Below the pieces are notes generated by a model. The model saw only the letters and a list, made by a program, of their open reading frames with translations, searched no databases and was not told where the DNA came from. Made by a program: the position numbers and the translations under genes. Shown one piece after another: positions 25,223-34,958 of a stretch of 48,142 nt of DNA. Numbering within the stretch: position 1 is the stretch's first letter; each line of letters opens with the position of its first letter. Source of the stretch: Halobacteriales archaeon (GTDB lineage Archaea > Halobacteriota > Halobacteria > Halorutilales > JAHENH01); NCBI GenBank assembly GCA_018609935.1, contig JAHENH010000063.1, positions 1-48,142 on the forward strand, given 5' to 3'.

Positions 25223-25239
25223 AAATACTAGTATACTGT

Positions 25240-26118
25240 ATGAAAATTGGAACACGTGGAAGTAAACTTGCACTAGAACAGGCAAACAGGGTAAAAGAGA
25301 AATTATCAGATATAGGTGTTGAATCTAGCCATAAAGTTATAGAGACAGCTGGAGACAGATTTAAGGGAAGTATACAAGACACAGGTAAAAAGGGAGTTTT
25401 TGTTAGGGAAATAGATAAAGCCGTACTGAACGGAGATGTTGACTTAGCGGTTCATTCTATGAAAGATATGCCTTCACAGCTACACAGTAATCTTGAGATA
25501 TCTTCAGTTCCAGAAAGAGTTTCACCATATGATGTACTGGTTACAGAATCTAAAAAAAATATACATGACATGGATGAGGAATCAATTATAGGAACATCTA
25601 GTGCAAGGAGGAAAGCTCAAATCTTAAAACAAGAAGAAAACATAAAAGTAGGAAATATAAGAGGTAACATAGATACAAGGATTGAAAAATTAAAAAATAG
25701 CCAATATGATGGTTTAGTTCTTGCAAAAGCGGGTTTAGAAAGGTTATCGATAGATATCAACTATACTATACTACCATGTCCTCCTTTTGTACCAAGCCCT
25801 AACCAGGGAGCTATTGCTGTTATAGCGAAAAAAGGAACTAAAGCTTCTGATACGTTAGAGAAAATAGATTCGAAAACTGCTAGACTTGAGACTTCTATAG
25901 AAAGAAAAATATTAGAAAAAATAGGTGGGGGTTGTTCTTCACCGCTTGGAATTTATGCACAGTATAGAAATAAAACAAAAGACATTGAGCTAGTAGTACA
26001 GGCTCTATCTTTAGATAGGGACAAAGAGTTAAGAATACAAAAAACCATTAAGAACGAGAAGGAAGCAGAAAAAATAGCTGATAAACTCATTAAAGATGGA
26101 GTACGTGAACTCATCTGA
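25240..26118 (+). CDS. hemC: Hydroxymethylbilane synthase
   Basis: The 292-residue enzyme links four porphobilinogens into hydroxymethylbilane. It shows IGTRGSKLALEQANRVKEKL at the N terminus, AGDRFKGSI, DTGKKGVFVREIDKAVLNGDVDLAVHSMKDMPSQLH near 47-82 with the catalytic Asp, IIGTSSARRKAQIL and GNIRGNIDTRIEKL with the substrate-binding Arg residues. GGGCSSPLGIYA near 228 carries the Cys that holds the dipyrromethane cofactor. It is part of hemL-hemC-hemD. Confidence 0.97.
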   Translation: MKIGTRGSKLALEQANRVKEKLSDIGVESSHKVIETAGDRFKGSIQDTGKKGVFVREIDKAVLNGDVDLAVHSMKDMPSQLHSNLEISSVPERVSPYDVLVTESKKNIHDMDEESIIGTSSARRKAQILKQEENIKVGNIRGNIDTRIEKLKNSQYDGLVLAKAGLERLSIDINYTILPCPPFVPSPNQGAIAVIAKKGTKASDTLEKIDSKTARLETSIERKILEKIGGGCSSPLGIYAQYRNKTKDIELVVQALSLDRDKELRIQKTIKNEKEAEKIADKLIKDGVRELI

Positions 26119-26238
26119 ACTAAAAATATACTAAACGAATAATATATGTCATCATTATTTAACTTTAGGCTATTTTAGAAATTATATATAAAATAGTGGA
26201 GTTTTAGGTTTTTGATATTTGTAGTTATTATATAATCT

Positions 26239-26967
26239 ATGAAGGTTGCTATATTTCGCCCAAAAACCAAAGAAAAAGAAAGTAAAAAGATTTTGGATTC
26301 TTTAGGGTTTGATGTATTAAGTGATCCCTTACTTGAATTTATACCGACTGAAAATACACCTTTAGAAACTGCTGATTATTTTATCTTTACTAGTACTACT
26401 GGCATAGAAGTCTTATATAAATTAGATATAGATTTTAAAGTATTTAATTCTGGTATTGTATGTGCTATAGGCCCTAAGACTAGAGATGCTCTAGAAGATA
26501 AAAATATAGATGTTGATGTTGTACCTAATGAATATTCAAGTACTGGATTAGTGGAAACACTCAAAGATAGAATAAAAGAAAAAAAAATAGAGATAGCAAG
26601 AAGTGACCATGGATCAATAGAACTTTTAAGAGGGTTAAACAACGCAGGTGGATTTGTACATGAAACTGTTTTATATAAAATTGAAAAACCTGAAATGGGG
26701 GGTAAGAAAACTATAGATGCTTTATTAGATGATAAATTAGATGCAGCTCTTTTCACCTCTTCTCTAATGGTTGAACATTTTTTAGAAGCCTCTACACAAT
26801 ATTCAAAAAAGGATAAAGTATTAGAATCTCTTTCAAACTGTAAAATAGGCTGTATAGGTAAAAGAACTAAAGATACTGCAGAATCCTATGGAATAACTGT
26901 TGACTATATACCAAAAAAAGAAACTTTCGAAGATTTAGTAAATCCACTTACTTCTTATCTTAATTGA
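26239..26967 (+). CDS. hemD: Uroporphyrinogen-III synthase
   Basis: The 242-residue protein has the low-conservation two-lobed HemD fold. Visible parts are VAIFRPKTKEKESKKILDSLGFDVLSDPLLEF, DYFIFTSTTGIEVLYKL, VCAIGPKTRDALED, LRGLNNAGGFVHETVLYKIEKP, LFTSSLMVEHFLEA and IGCIGKRTKDTAESYGITVDYIP. The identification rests on these and on its place after hemL-hemC. It closes the D ring of hydroxymethylbilane to uroporphyrinogen III, precursor of sirohaem, haem, cobalamin or F430. The 120-base AT-rich gap before it may hold its own promoter. Confidence 0.9.
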   Translation: MKVAIFRPKTKEKESKKILDSLGFDVLSDPLLEFIPTENTPLETADYFIFTSTTGIEVLYKLDIDFKVFNSGIVCAIGPKTRDALEDKNIDVDVVPNEYSSTGLVETLKDRIKEKKIEIARSDHGSIELLRGLNNAGGFVHETVLYKIEKPEMGGKKTIDALLDDKLDAALFTSSLMVEHFLEASTQYSKKDKVLESLSNCKIGCIGKRTKDTAESYGITVDYIPKKETFEDLVNPLTSYLN

Positions 26968-27023
26968 AACTAGTCAAAGCTTCTTTTTAGAAAAATACTA
27001 CTAAGGAAACTATAAGTAGGAGG

Positions 27024-27084
27024 TTGTAAGGAGGCTTGTAGGACCCCCTTCTTTAGGTGGGGGGGTACACGGACCTCCTTACAA
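27024..27084 (+). repeat. Structured left end of IS1341-type element
   Basis: The outer stem TTGTAAGGAGG (27024-27034) pairs perfectly with CCTCCTTACAA (27074-27084). Inside, a C-rich arm and a G-rich arm flank a TTCTTTAGG loop at about 27042-27067. A structure of the same plan with a different outer stem is at 48025-48074 and (reverse) 46831-46872, which marks the left end of this element family. Confidence 0.7.
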
Positions 27085-27133
27085 ATACAACAAAGAGGGA
27101 ATACGTAAGTTTTCTATACCAATATGTTAGAAT

Positions 27134-28397
27134 ATGGAGCAAACACTTAGGCAGAACCTACGGGGCTTGGATTCGACGGAATATGAAATCCTTTGTAGTA
27201 TCTGCCATCTGTCTAAGAATCTCTACAACAAGTCTCTGTATGAGGTACGACAGCACTTCTTCAAAAACGGTGAATACCTTGATTACTACGACACGTATCC
27301 AAAACTCAAGGACAACGAGAACTACGAACTTCTCAACTCACAGATGGTACAGCAAACCATAAAACATGTAGATAGAGCCTTCAAACCCTTCTTCCGACTT
27401 GCCGAGAAAAAACAGGAGGGCAAGTACAACTCCGAGATAAGTATCCCACACTACCTCGATAAGGACGGTTTCTACCAGTTAACATATCCATCACAAGCAT
27501 TTCAGGTCAAGGACGAACATACGTATTGGGGTACCCAAAGACTTCAGAGAGGAGTTTGGATACGACCAGAAAGAAATCAAGATACCGTTCACCTACGACT
27601 AAGTTACTGACGAGAACGCCAAAGAGCTACAGATAATACCCAAGGCTGGTGCTCAGTATTTCGAGTACCGCATTTGTCTACGAGAAGGAGAAACAGCCTG
27701 TAGAAACTGATGAAGACACTTTTCTCGCCATAGACCTTGGTGTGGATAACCTTGCATCCTGTGTTGACCATCTTGGACGCTCATATATATTGTGTGGGCG
27801 TAGACTAAAATCTCTAAACAGATGGTACAACAGGGAGATAGTAAGGTTACAGAGTATAAAAGATAAGCAAGGGATAGAAGATAACACACAGAAGATAAAC
27901 AGGTTGTTTAGAGATAGAAAGAACCGCATACATGCCTACCTAGATAAGGCATCGTAAAATCGTTGACTACTGCAGTGAAAACAGGGTAGAGAAGGTGTTA
28001 GTCGGAGACGGTAAAGGGTGGAAGCAAGAAGCGGATCTAGGAGATAGGACGAATCAGAACTTCGTAGGTATACCGTTTGGCACGTTCGAACAGAAGTTAA
28101 AGCACAAGCTCGAACTCCACGAGATAGAGTTTGAGCTAGGGGCCTGAAAGCCATACCTCCAAATGCAGTTTCTTGGACGATGAGGACGTAGGACATCATG
28201 ACGAGTACAAGGGTAGTCGTATAGAGCGTGGACTGTTCAAGAGTAGTGATGGAGAGTTGATTAACGCTGACATGAATGGTGCGTGTAACATAGCCAAGAA
28301 ATACACAAGTAAGCCAAATTCTTCGTTGTTCGTCAACGGAGAGGATAGTCTAGAGCGTGTTGTGACTGCGCCACAGAGAATAAGTCCCTCCACTTAG
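27134..28397 (+). pseudogene. Frameshifted TnpB (IS1341 type)
   Basis: The gene is readable from start to end but in several frames. An N-terminal part (27134-27600) has [17 protein letters not shown] and [20 protein letters not shown]. Ruv[20 protein letters not shown], is near 27727. A helical RuvC insert ([15 protein letters not shown]) is followed by a shift at about 27955. [19 protein letters not shown] follows, and after another shift [29 protein letters not shown] and the Ruv[16 protein letters not shown] end the protein. It is an RNA-guided nuclease family protein, dead here through at least three frame breaks. Confidence 0.9.
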
Positions 28398-28424
28398 TGG
28401 AATTTGAGGAAAACTTCTCTGGAA

Positions 28425-28455
28425 GCTTCTCCCTTCAGATCAGGGAGGATGTCAC
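28425..28455 (+). repeat. Right end of the 27-28 kb element
   Basis: CTTCTCCCTTCAGATCAGGGAGGATGTCAC is a short hairpin (CCCTTC...GGGAGG) followed by the terminal GATGTCAC. It lies about 30 bases after the tnpB remnant stop, as expected for an IS605-type right end and the corresponding guide-RNA region. The same string, reversed, is at 45247-45276. Confidence 0.75.
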
Positions 28456-28539
28456 ATTTATGTAGAATAATTTTACTTTTATCTTAGTTGTGGTTAATTG
28501 TGGATAACTGAGGATAAACTTATTTTATAGTTAAATATT

Positions 28540-29037
28540 TCAAGATGCTTGTTCTACTGCTTCTTGTATTTCTTCTATATCAGGTAGAACAGAAGGATCG
28601 TCTGAAATCCATTTATATGTGATATCTCCGCTATTGTCTATTACAAAAACACTCCTTTTAGCTACTGGACCTACATCTACACCTACTATTTCGCCTAACA
28701 CTTCTTTTCCCATAACTACATCATAATCTTTTATTACTTCCTTATTAGAGTCGCTTAAAAGAGGGAAGTTCAAATCGTTCTTTTCTGCAAACTCATTTAG
28801 AGAAAATACTCCATCCACACTGATTCCAAATATCTGAGCATCTAGTTCTTCAAAGGTGGAGAGACTGTCTCTGAACTCACACATTTCATCTCTACATCCT
28901 CCTGTAAATGCAGCCGGGAAAAAAGCAAGTACTATAGGGCCTTCGCCTATTGAATCCTCAAGTGAAAACTCGCTAAAATCTTCATTTTTAGTTTTTGGTA
29001 GACTGAAATTTGGTGCTTTTTGATTTTTTTGTACCAT
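28540..29037 (-). CDS. Peroxiredoxin (AhpC/TSA family)
   Basis: The protein reduces hydrogen peroxide or organic peroxides through a reactive Cys. The motif FFPAAFTGGCRDEMCEFRD near residue 37-55 holds the peroxidatic Cys after the conserved Thr, and a second Cys four residues on. LLSDSNKEVIKDYDV and VFVIDNSGDITYKW complete the thioredoxin fold. I start at the ATG at 29037 (MVQKNQKAPNFSLP), the conserved N terminus. Upstream in-frame ATGs reach into the divergent reductase gene. Thioredoxin reductase at 8772 could supply electrons via thioredoxin. Confidence 0.92.
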   Translation of the reverse strand: MVQKNQKAPNFSLPKTKNEDFSEFSLEDSIGEGPIVLAFFPAAFTGGCRDEMCEFRDSLSTFEELDAQIFGISVDGVFSLNEFAEKNDLNFPLLSDSNKEVIKDYDVVMGKEVLGEIVGVDVGPVAKRSVFVIDNSGDITYKWISDDPSVLPDIEEIQEAVEQAS

Positions 29038-29094
29038 ATTTAATACTAACATGTCGTGAAGTTTTAGTAAATTTCGATACAAACAATACTTTAG

Positions 29095-30192
29095 ATGCAT
29101 GATCTTATAACTGTAGGTGGAGGTCCCGCTGGCTGTTATCTCTCAGCCGAAGCATCTAAGAAAGGAATGGATGTGCTTTTATTAGAAAAAAGTGATATAG
29201 GACAACCTTTAGCATGTTCCGGACATGTCTCTAAAGAACTATGGAAGTTTCTACCTTCTGGATTTAAAGATCTTATACAAAATGAAATTAGAGGAGCTAG
29301 ATTCCATGTAGATGATAAAACATATAAATTTTATAAGGGTGAAACTGTCTCCTATGCTATTGATAGAATAGGGCTAGATAAAAAACTAGCTAGATATTCA
29401 AGAAACCAAGGAACAGAAATAAGAGAAAAAAATGAAGCTGTTGGGTTGAATGTGGAAAAAAACAATGTAGTGTTACGTTCTACAGAGGGAAAGTTCAAAT
29501 CGAAAATTCTAGCGGGATGTGATGGTCCTAGGTCCTTTATAAGACGTAATCTTGGTATTGAGGACCCTGACTATATGTTTCAGGGTATACTTGGATATTC
29601 TAATATAGGTGGAGGGGATGATTTTGTAGATGTTTACCTTGATATACCTGGTTTTTTTGGGTGGAGAATACCGAGGGAAGATTCAGTAGAGTATGGTGCC
29701 GCGGCTTCAAAACATATAAGGAAACGGTTTGAGAAGATTGTTGCTGTTAAAGCATCTGAAAAAGAAAACATAGAGAAAGATAAGTTTATGGATGATATAG
29801 AACTCCATGCAGGTATAATACCTATAGGCCCTCCTGATAAAACAGTAAAAGATAGGGTTTTTTTGGTGGGTGATGCTGCTGGCCAAACTAAACCATTTAC
29901 TGGTGGTGGATTAGTTTATGGTATGTCTGCTGGAAAGATAGCTGCTAAAACTATAGATCCTAATAATCCTTTAACTCTTAATAAATATGAAGAAAAATGG
30001 AGGGATGAGCTAGGGCAGGAAATATATCTTGGTAATATAATAAAAAAATGTTATAATCTCCCTTCGTTTTTACAGAAGTTGGGTCTTTTTTCTTTTGAAG
30101 GAAAAATAAATGTACATATGGATAGACCTTCAACCCTCTTAAATACTAAAACTCTTAAGAAAATTTTATCAAATTTTTTTAATCCTCGATAA
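29095..30192 (+). CDS. Geranylgeranyl reductase family flavoprotein
   Basis: The 365-residue protein belongs to the geranylgeranyl reductase family, which saturates the isoprenoid chains of archaeal lipids. It has the FAD site ITVGGGPAGCYLSAEASKKGMDVLLLEK at the N terminus, then GQPLACSGHVSKELW, a Cys-containing signature of the family, AGCDGPRSFIRRNLG near 142, and the third FAD motif RVFLVGDAAGQTKPFTGGGLVYGMSAGKIAA near 257. It may be the digeranylgeranylglycerophospholipid reductase or a paralogue. Its start is 57 bases from the divergent peroxiredoxin. Confidence 0.88.
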   Translation: MHDLITVGGGPAGCYLSAEASKKGMDVLLLEKSDIGQPLACSGHVSKELWKFLPSGFKDLIQNEIRGARFHVDDKTYKFYKGETVSYAIDRIGLDKKLARYSRNQGTEIREKNEAVGLNVEKNNVVLRSTEGKFKSKILAGCDGPRSFIRRNLGIEDPDYMFQGILGYSNIGGGDDFVDVYLDIPGFFGWRIPREDSVEYGAAASKHIRKRFEKIVAVKASEKENIEKDKFMDDIELHAGIIPIGPPDKTVKDRVFLVGDAAGQTKPFTGGGLVYGMSAGKIAAKTIDPNNPLTLNKYEEKWRDELGQEIYLGNIIKKCYNLPSFLQKLGLFSFEGKINVHMDRPSTLLNTKTLKKILSNFFNPR

Positions 30193-30366
30193 AATAAAAT
30201 CCATATTTTGGTCTATATTGATATATTATAAAGAATATATGTAATTATTTTTTCTTTTTGGTTAAAATGTTGTATTGTGCTTAGTTTTAGTGTGTCTTGA
30301 TTTATTTTGTTTCTGTGTGACGATTTTCCCAAAGTTTTTTTATTGGTATAAATTGCATTTCGCTAT

Positions 30367-30897
30367 ATGAAAGATGGTAATATTGGGAAATATGATCGTT
30401 TTAAAAAGATGGAAAAAGAGGAATATCAAGATGTTAACGAGTTTCTAAGGGAAAAAACCTATATTACTGCAAGAGAATGGGCTATAGCTCGTTTATGTTC
30501 GGATTTTAAAACTGAAACCGGTATAGAAATGAAAAAGATAGGAAAAAACCTTCCTGATTTAGTTCCCTTCATGGAAGACAAATATACACCTCAAGCTGTA
30601 AATCAAGCAAGAACTTCCTTTATAGATAAAGTTAAAAAATCTGGAGCCACCTTTTTTTATGGTTCTATATCTGGCTTTTTCAATTCTGAACAATTAAATA
30701 AAACTATAAAACATTCAGTTGAAACTGCAAAATTTCTAATAGAAGTTGAAGGTGATAATATAGAAGAAAAACAAAGAAAACACACCGAAGACAAGATAGG
30801 AAATGCAATGAAAAATGTTTTAGAAGCAAGTGAAAAAATACGAAACCAAGAAACTGAGGAAAGCAATATATGTCCTCATTGTGGAAATAAATTATAA
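30367..30897 (+). CDS. DUF5806-type protein with C-terminal zinc knuckle
   Basis: The 176-residue protein matches a haloarchaeal conserved family (DUF5806). The core is YDRFKKMEKEEYQDVNEFLREKTYITAREWAIARLCSDFKTETGIEMKKIGKNLPDLVPFMEDKYTPQAVNQAR (split here by many conserved Trp, Arg and Pro positions), then SGATFFYGSISGFF. The N-terminal helix-turn-helix look of TAREWAIARLCSDF suggests DNA or RNA binding, but no function is known. The last residues ICPHCGNKL form half of a zinc ribbon, an addition I do not expect in the family. Confidence 0.72.
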   Translation: MKDGNIGKYDRFKKMEKEEYQDVNEFLREKTYITAREWAIARLCSDFKTETGIEMKKIGKNLPDLVPFMEDKYTPQAVNQARTSFIDKVKKSGATFFYGSISGFFNSEQLNKTIKHSVETAKFLIEVEGDNIEEKQRKHTEDKIGNAMKNVLEASEKIRNQETEESNICPHCGNKL

Positions 30898-31069
30898 ACT
30901 AAAACCATCCTAGTATGGCTGTATCATAGAAATTAATTGTTTCTTATAGATATTTTATATTCTTATTACAGAATATCCAACTAATCTAATTACATCGAAT
31001 CTGTAAGTTTAAAAGTAAACTATAATTAAAGAAAAATAACTATATTAATTTTAAAGATTTAAAGCTTAA

Positions 31070-32029
31070 TCAGAGGTTTTGTGCTATTTCTTCTGCAAAA
31101 TAAGTTAAAATGGAGTCCGCTCCTGATCGTTTTATCGAAACTAATGATTCCATTCTTGTATCCTGTATATCGAGCCATCCTTTTTCTCCTGCAGCTTTTA
31201 ACATAGCATATTCACCTGATACATTATACGCAGTAATTGGGATATTAAACCTCTCCTGTATCTTAGATATAATATCTAAATACGGAAGTGCAGGTTTAAC
31301 CATAATCATATCGGCTCCTTCTTCTATATCAAGACTTGCTTCCTTTATAGCTGAATTAATATTACTTGGATCCATTTGATAATCTCTTCTATCTCCAAAA
31401 TCAGGTGAACTTTCTGCTGCATCTCTAAAAGGTCCATAAAATGAACTTGCATATTTTATGGAATATGATAGAATAGATATTTCCTCGAATCCTTTCTCAT
31501 CTAATCCTTTTCTGATGGCTTTTACTTGTCCATCCATCATTCCGCTTGGAGCTACAATATCACATCCTGCTTTTGCATGTGATACTGCAATCTTTTCAAG
31601 ATATGACAGAGTAGCATCATTGTCTATGGATCCATTCTCTACTATACCACAATGGCCATGGCTTGTATATTCACACATACAGACATCTGTAATTATTACT
31701 AAATCTGTTGTTTCCCTTATCCTTCTTATAGCTTTTTGTACAACACCACTTTTTGCATATGCTTTACTTCCTTTCTCATTTTTTTCTTCTGGTATGCCAA
31801 AAAGAATTATAGCAGGTATTCCTAGATCTTCTATCTCTTCAGCTTTTTGTTGTATGGAATCTATAGGATACCTATAAACACCAGGCATACTTTCAACTTC
31901 AAATGGGTTGTCTGTTGTTGCATCAACAAAAAGAGGAGCTATCAAATCCTCTTTTCTAATATGTGTTTCCGCAACCATTTCTCTGATGCCTTTTTTTCTT
32001 AATCTACGCATTCGTCTGTCAGGGAACAT
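31070..32029 (-). CDS. hemB: Delta-aminolevulinic acid dehydratase
   Basis: The 319-residue enzyme joins two aminolevulinates to porphobilinogen. Zinc-site Cys residues are in ITDVCMCEYTSHGHCGIVENG near 120-135. The first active-site Lys is in LSYSIKYASSFYGPFRDAAESSP near 195, and the Schiff-base Lys is in DMIMVKPALPYLDII near 247. The N terminus RMRRLRKKGIREMVAETHI is normal. It is 4 kb away from hemL-hemC-hemD and on the other strand, separated by a transposon remnant and three genes. Confidence 0.97.
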   Translation of the reverse strand: MFPDRRMRRLRKKGIREMVAETHIRKEDLIAPLFVDATTDNPFEVESMPGVYRYPIDSIQQKAEEIEDLGIPAIILFGIPEEKNEKGSKAYAKSGVVQKAIRRIRETTDLVIITDVCMCEYTSHGHCGIVENGSIDNDATLSYLEKIAVSHAKAGCDIVAPSGMMDGQVKAIRKGLDEKGFEEISILSYSIKYASSFYGPFRDAAESSPDFGDRRDYQMDPSNINSAIKEASLDIEEGADMIMVKPALPYLDIISKIQERFNIPITAYNVSGEYAMLKAAGEKGWLDIQDTRMESLVSIKRSGADSILTYFAEEIAQNL

Positions 32030-32208
32030 ATATAAAGGATAGTAAATATCAAACCTAAATGAAAATTGTTTTTTAATTTTCTATAGTAAGGATTCTTCGA
32101 TATAAGAGAAATACAAACTTATATCTTCTCTATTTTTATATTTATATGATAGGGATAATATTTCTGTATTTAGTAAATGAGGTAACCAACTATATATTTT
32201 GTGATGTA

Positions 32209-33378
32209 TTAACTTCTTTTTGGTAATATTGCATATATTATTGTCGCAATAAAATTTAGCCCACCGAGAATTAGAAAAGCTTCGTTAAATAAGTTGATAT
32301 CTGCCATTCCACCTACGAAAAATGATCCTGTTGATCCAATAAGAAAAAATGTAGTTCGTAAAAACCCCCAAGCCGAGCTTTGTATAGAGTTAGGAAGAAC
32401 ATCTATTATATATGCATTGCTTATGGGTGGTGCCCCTGATCTTACTCCGAGTAATATAGCATGAGCAAAAAGTAAAATACCGGAAGTAAAAGGTATTAAT
32501 ATTAATGATAAACTTCCTATAGCTGTTAAAGAAACCAACATTATTTTGTCACCAAATCTATCTGCTAAGACTCCCCCTATTATCTGAAATATAGCTCCAC
32601 TCGCAAAAAATAAAGAATAAAGTAATGTAGCGTTGCTTGTTTCCATACTTTTTATTGTTATAAGATAAGTTGGAAGAAATGCTGTCATACCTTGGTATAT
32701 GAAAAGCATTAAAGTAGCTGCAATTGTCCAAAGAATGACTGATTTGTTGACTAAACTAGAGATAATTGGTTTTAATGAAGGTTGTTTAGGTTGTTTATTA
32801 TGTTCTGTTTTTGATAGAGGTGGGATAAAATTCCAAACAAGAAAAGATGCTAATAGGAGTGGTATAGAACTAATAAGTAGTGCAATACGCCATCCAAAAA
32901 AGGTGGATGCTTCTCCTATAAGGAATGGAAGTATTACTGCCCCAAAACTACCTGAAGCTAACATAGCCCCAAACGCTGTATTATCTTTCTGTGTTCCCGA
33001 ATATATTTTAGAAACTACACTACCTCGAAGGGGTCCATAAAAACCTGTTCCGAGTCCATAAAATGCGCATCCTACTAGAAATACTATATATATCGGTGAT
33101 AGACCTAATACTATAATACTTATACCTCCAAATATTAAACTGAATGTTACTATATTTCTTTCACCAAACTTATCGCCTAATAGACCGCCTGGGAACTGTG
33201 TTATAGCGTATCCTCCCCATATAGTTGTTATAGTTATACCGGCTAGTGTATTACCTATAGAGAATGTCTCTTTTATTCCAGGTAAAACTATAGGGATCGA
33301 TATCCTAATACCCAGTACTAAAAACCAACCTGTAGCAACAGCTAATAAAGGTTTTATTTTATCTGGAAAATACAACAC
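32209..33378 (-). CDS. Major facilitator superfamily transporter
   Basis: The 389-residue membrane protein shows about twelve hydrophobic segments and the MFS motif A between segments 2 and 3, QFPGGLLGDKFGERNIV near 62-78. A matching half-motif follows in the second half, GGVLADRFGDKIMLV near 265. The substrate is not predictable from sequence; the pattern resembles uptake or efflux carriers of the general MFS_1 group. The gene ends five bases before prolyl-tRNA synthetase in the same direction, so they share a transcript. Confidence 0.9.
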   Translation of the reverse strand: MLYFPDKIKPLLAVATGWFLVLGIRISIPIVLPGIKETFSIGNTLAGITITTIWGGYAITQFPGGLLGDKFGERNIVTFSLIFGGISIIVLGLSPIYIVFLVGCAFYGLGTGFYGPLRGSVVSKIYSGTQKDNTAFGAMLASGSFGAVILPFLIGEASTFFGWRIALLISSIPLLLASFLVWNFIPPLSKTEHNKQPKQPSLKPIISSLVNKSVILWTIAATLMLFIYQGMTAFLPTYLITIKSMETSNATLLYSLFFASGAIFQIIGGVLADRFGDKIMLVSLTAIGSLSLILIPFTSGILLFAHAILLGVRSGAPPISNAYIIDVLPNSIQSSAWGFLRTTFFLIGSTGSFFVGGMADINLFNEAFLILGGLNFIATIIYAILPKRS

Positions 33379-33383
33379 AAACC

Positions 33384-34802
33384 TTAATATGTTTTTGCCA
33401 TCAGTACTTGTTCTTCAATTTCTTTCTCACATTCTATACAGCTTCCTTTACTTTCTTTTTGATCTATAGGGCTTCCCAACATATCTGCATCTAATCTATC
33501 TTCTATTTTTTTACCACATTCCTCAACTCCACACCATCCTATTTTAACAAAACCATCTCCTATTATTTCATCTGCCTCGTCATAGGATGCACATTTTGAA
33601 GTTCTGTTTTCTAGTCCTTCTTCAGCTTTATCTCTAACAAGATTATCTAGTTTTTTAAATTCATCTTGTACTGACTCTATAATACTGTCTGTATCAACAA
33701 TTGACTTTTCACCTTTTCTGTTAACAAGTGTTATTTGGTTATTTTGAACTTCGTCTGGTCCAACTTCTATTCTTACAGGTGTTCCTTTTAGCTCCCACTT
33801 ATAATACTTAGCTCCGGGGCTTTTATCAGAATAGTCTATATCAACCCGTAAACCTAATTCTTTTAAATTCTCTTTTATGTTTTGACATACGTTTTTTATT
33901 TCTTTTTCTTTTTCTTCAAATATAATAGGTATAATAGCTATTTGTGTAGGAGCAACATCACTTGGTAGAACTAAACCGTTATCGTCTCCATGTATAGATA
34001 TTAAGGCGGCTATACATCTTTCACTTATACCGTACGAAGTCTGATATACATATTCTTTATCTCCATTTTTATCTTCGAAATCAACATCAAATGCACGAGA
34101 AAAATTCTGTCCAAGATTATGTGCAGTAGCTATCTGTAAAGCTCTCCCATCTGGCATAAGGGTATCTAGTGCATATGTATGTTCCGCTCCGGGGAATTTA
34201 TCCCATTCCGGTCTCTCGGTAGCTACAAATGGAACACCTAAAAAATTATAAAATTTTTTATACATCTTTAATGCTTTATCTACTTGGTTTGAGGCTTCTT
34301 TAGGTGTTTTATGAGCAGTATGAGCTTCTTTGAAACTAGTTATTTCACGTAGACGAATTAGTGGACGTGTGTGTTCTGTCTCAGACCTCCATACATCAAC
34401 TATTTGATATACATTTAAAGGAAGATCTGCATGGGAACGTATCCATAAATCAAACATTGTATACATTGGGGTTTCACTTGTTGGTCGAAGTGCTAGACGT
34501 TCTTCCAGCTCTCTCCTACCTCCGTGTGTTACCCAAAATACTTCATCTTCAAAACCTGCAATATGTTTTCCTTCCTTGTTCAATATTTCTTCAGGTATCA
34601 AAACAGGAAAATCAACTTCATCATGATCCTCATCAAGCAAAGACCTAAGCTTGGAATACACTTGTCGTTTAAGACTTTGTCCGAAAGGAAACCAAACATA
34701 AACTCCCTTAGCAGGATATCTAACATCCATTATCTCAGCTTGAAATAAGATCTCATTATACCATTCACTAAATTCCTCTTTGGGGGGAAGTTTATCTGCC
34801 AT
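33384..34802 (-). CDS. proS: Prolyl-tRNA synthetase, archaeal/eukaryotic type
   Basis: The 472-residue class II synthetase charges tRNA-Pro. It starts EEFSEWYNEILFQAEIMDVRYPAKGVYVWFPFGQSLKRQVY and shows motif 2, VDVWRSETEHTRPLIRLREITSFKEAHTAH near 135-163, HNLGQNFSRAFDVDF, and motif 3 with the arginine in SYGISERCIAALISIHGDDNGLVLPSDVAPTQIAI near 255-290. The anticodon domain follows. The C-terminal zinc-binding domain shows CASYDEADE, WCGVEECGKKIED, GSCIECEK, and the chain ends VLMAKTY, with the terminal Tyr of this type. Length is normal. Confidence 0.97.
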   Translation of the reverse strand: MADKLPPKEEFSEWYNEILFQAEIMDVRYPAKGVYVWFPFGQSLKRQVYSKLRSLLDEDHDEVDFPVLIPEEILNKEGKHIAGFEDEVFWVTHGGRRELEERLALRPTSETPMYTMFDLWIRSHADLPLNVYQIVDVWRSETEHTRPLIRLREITSFKEAHTAHKTPKEASNQVDKALKMYKKFYNFLGVPFVATERPEWDKFPGAEHTYALDTLMPDGRALQIATAHNLGQNFSRAFDVDFEDKNGDKEYVYQTSYGISERCIAALISIHGDDNGLVLPSDVAPTQIAIIPIIFEEKEKEIKNVCQNIKENLKELGLRVDIDYSDKSPGAKYYKWELKGTPVRIEVGPDEVQNNQITLVNRKGEKSIVDTDSIIESVQDEFKKLDNLVRDKAEEGLENRTSKCASYDEADEIIGDGFVKIGWCGVEECGKKIEDRLDADMLGSPIDQKESKGSCIECEKEIEEQVLMAKTY

Positions 34803-34958
34803 TAACTCGAATTAGCCCTAGCAATTCTTAAGATTTTAAAAGAAAAGTTATTAGAACAGTTTAGTAAAAAACTAAAACCCGATTTTTAACCCTCCAAATT
34901 TATCATTTTAAAATAACCAAACATTTTATCTATTTTTTTAGTATATTATTTTTTTTAT

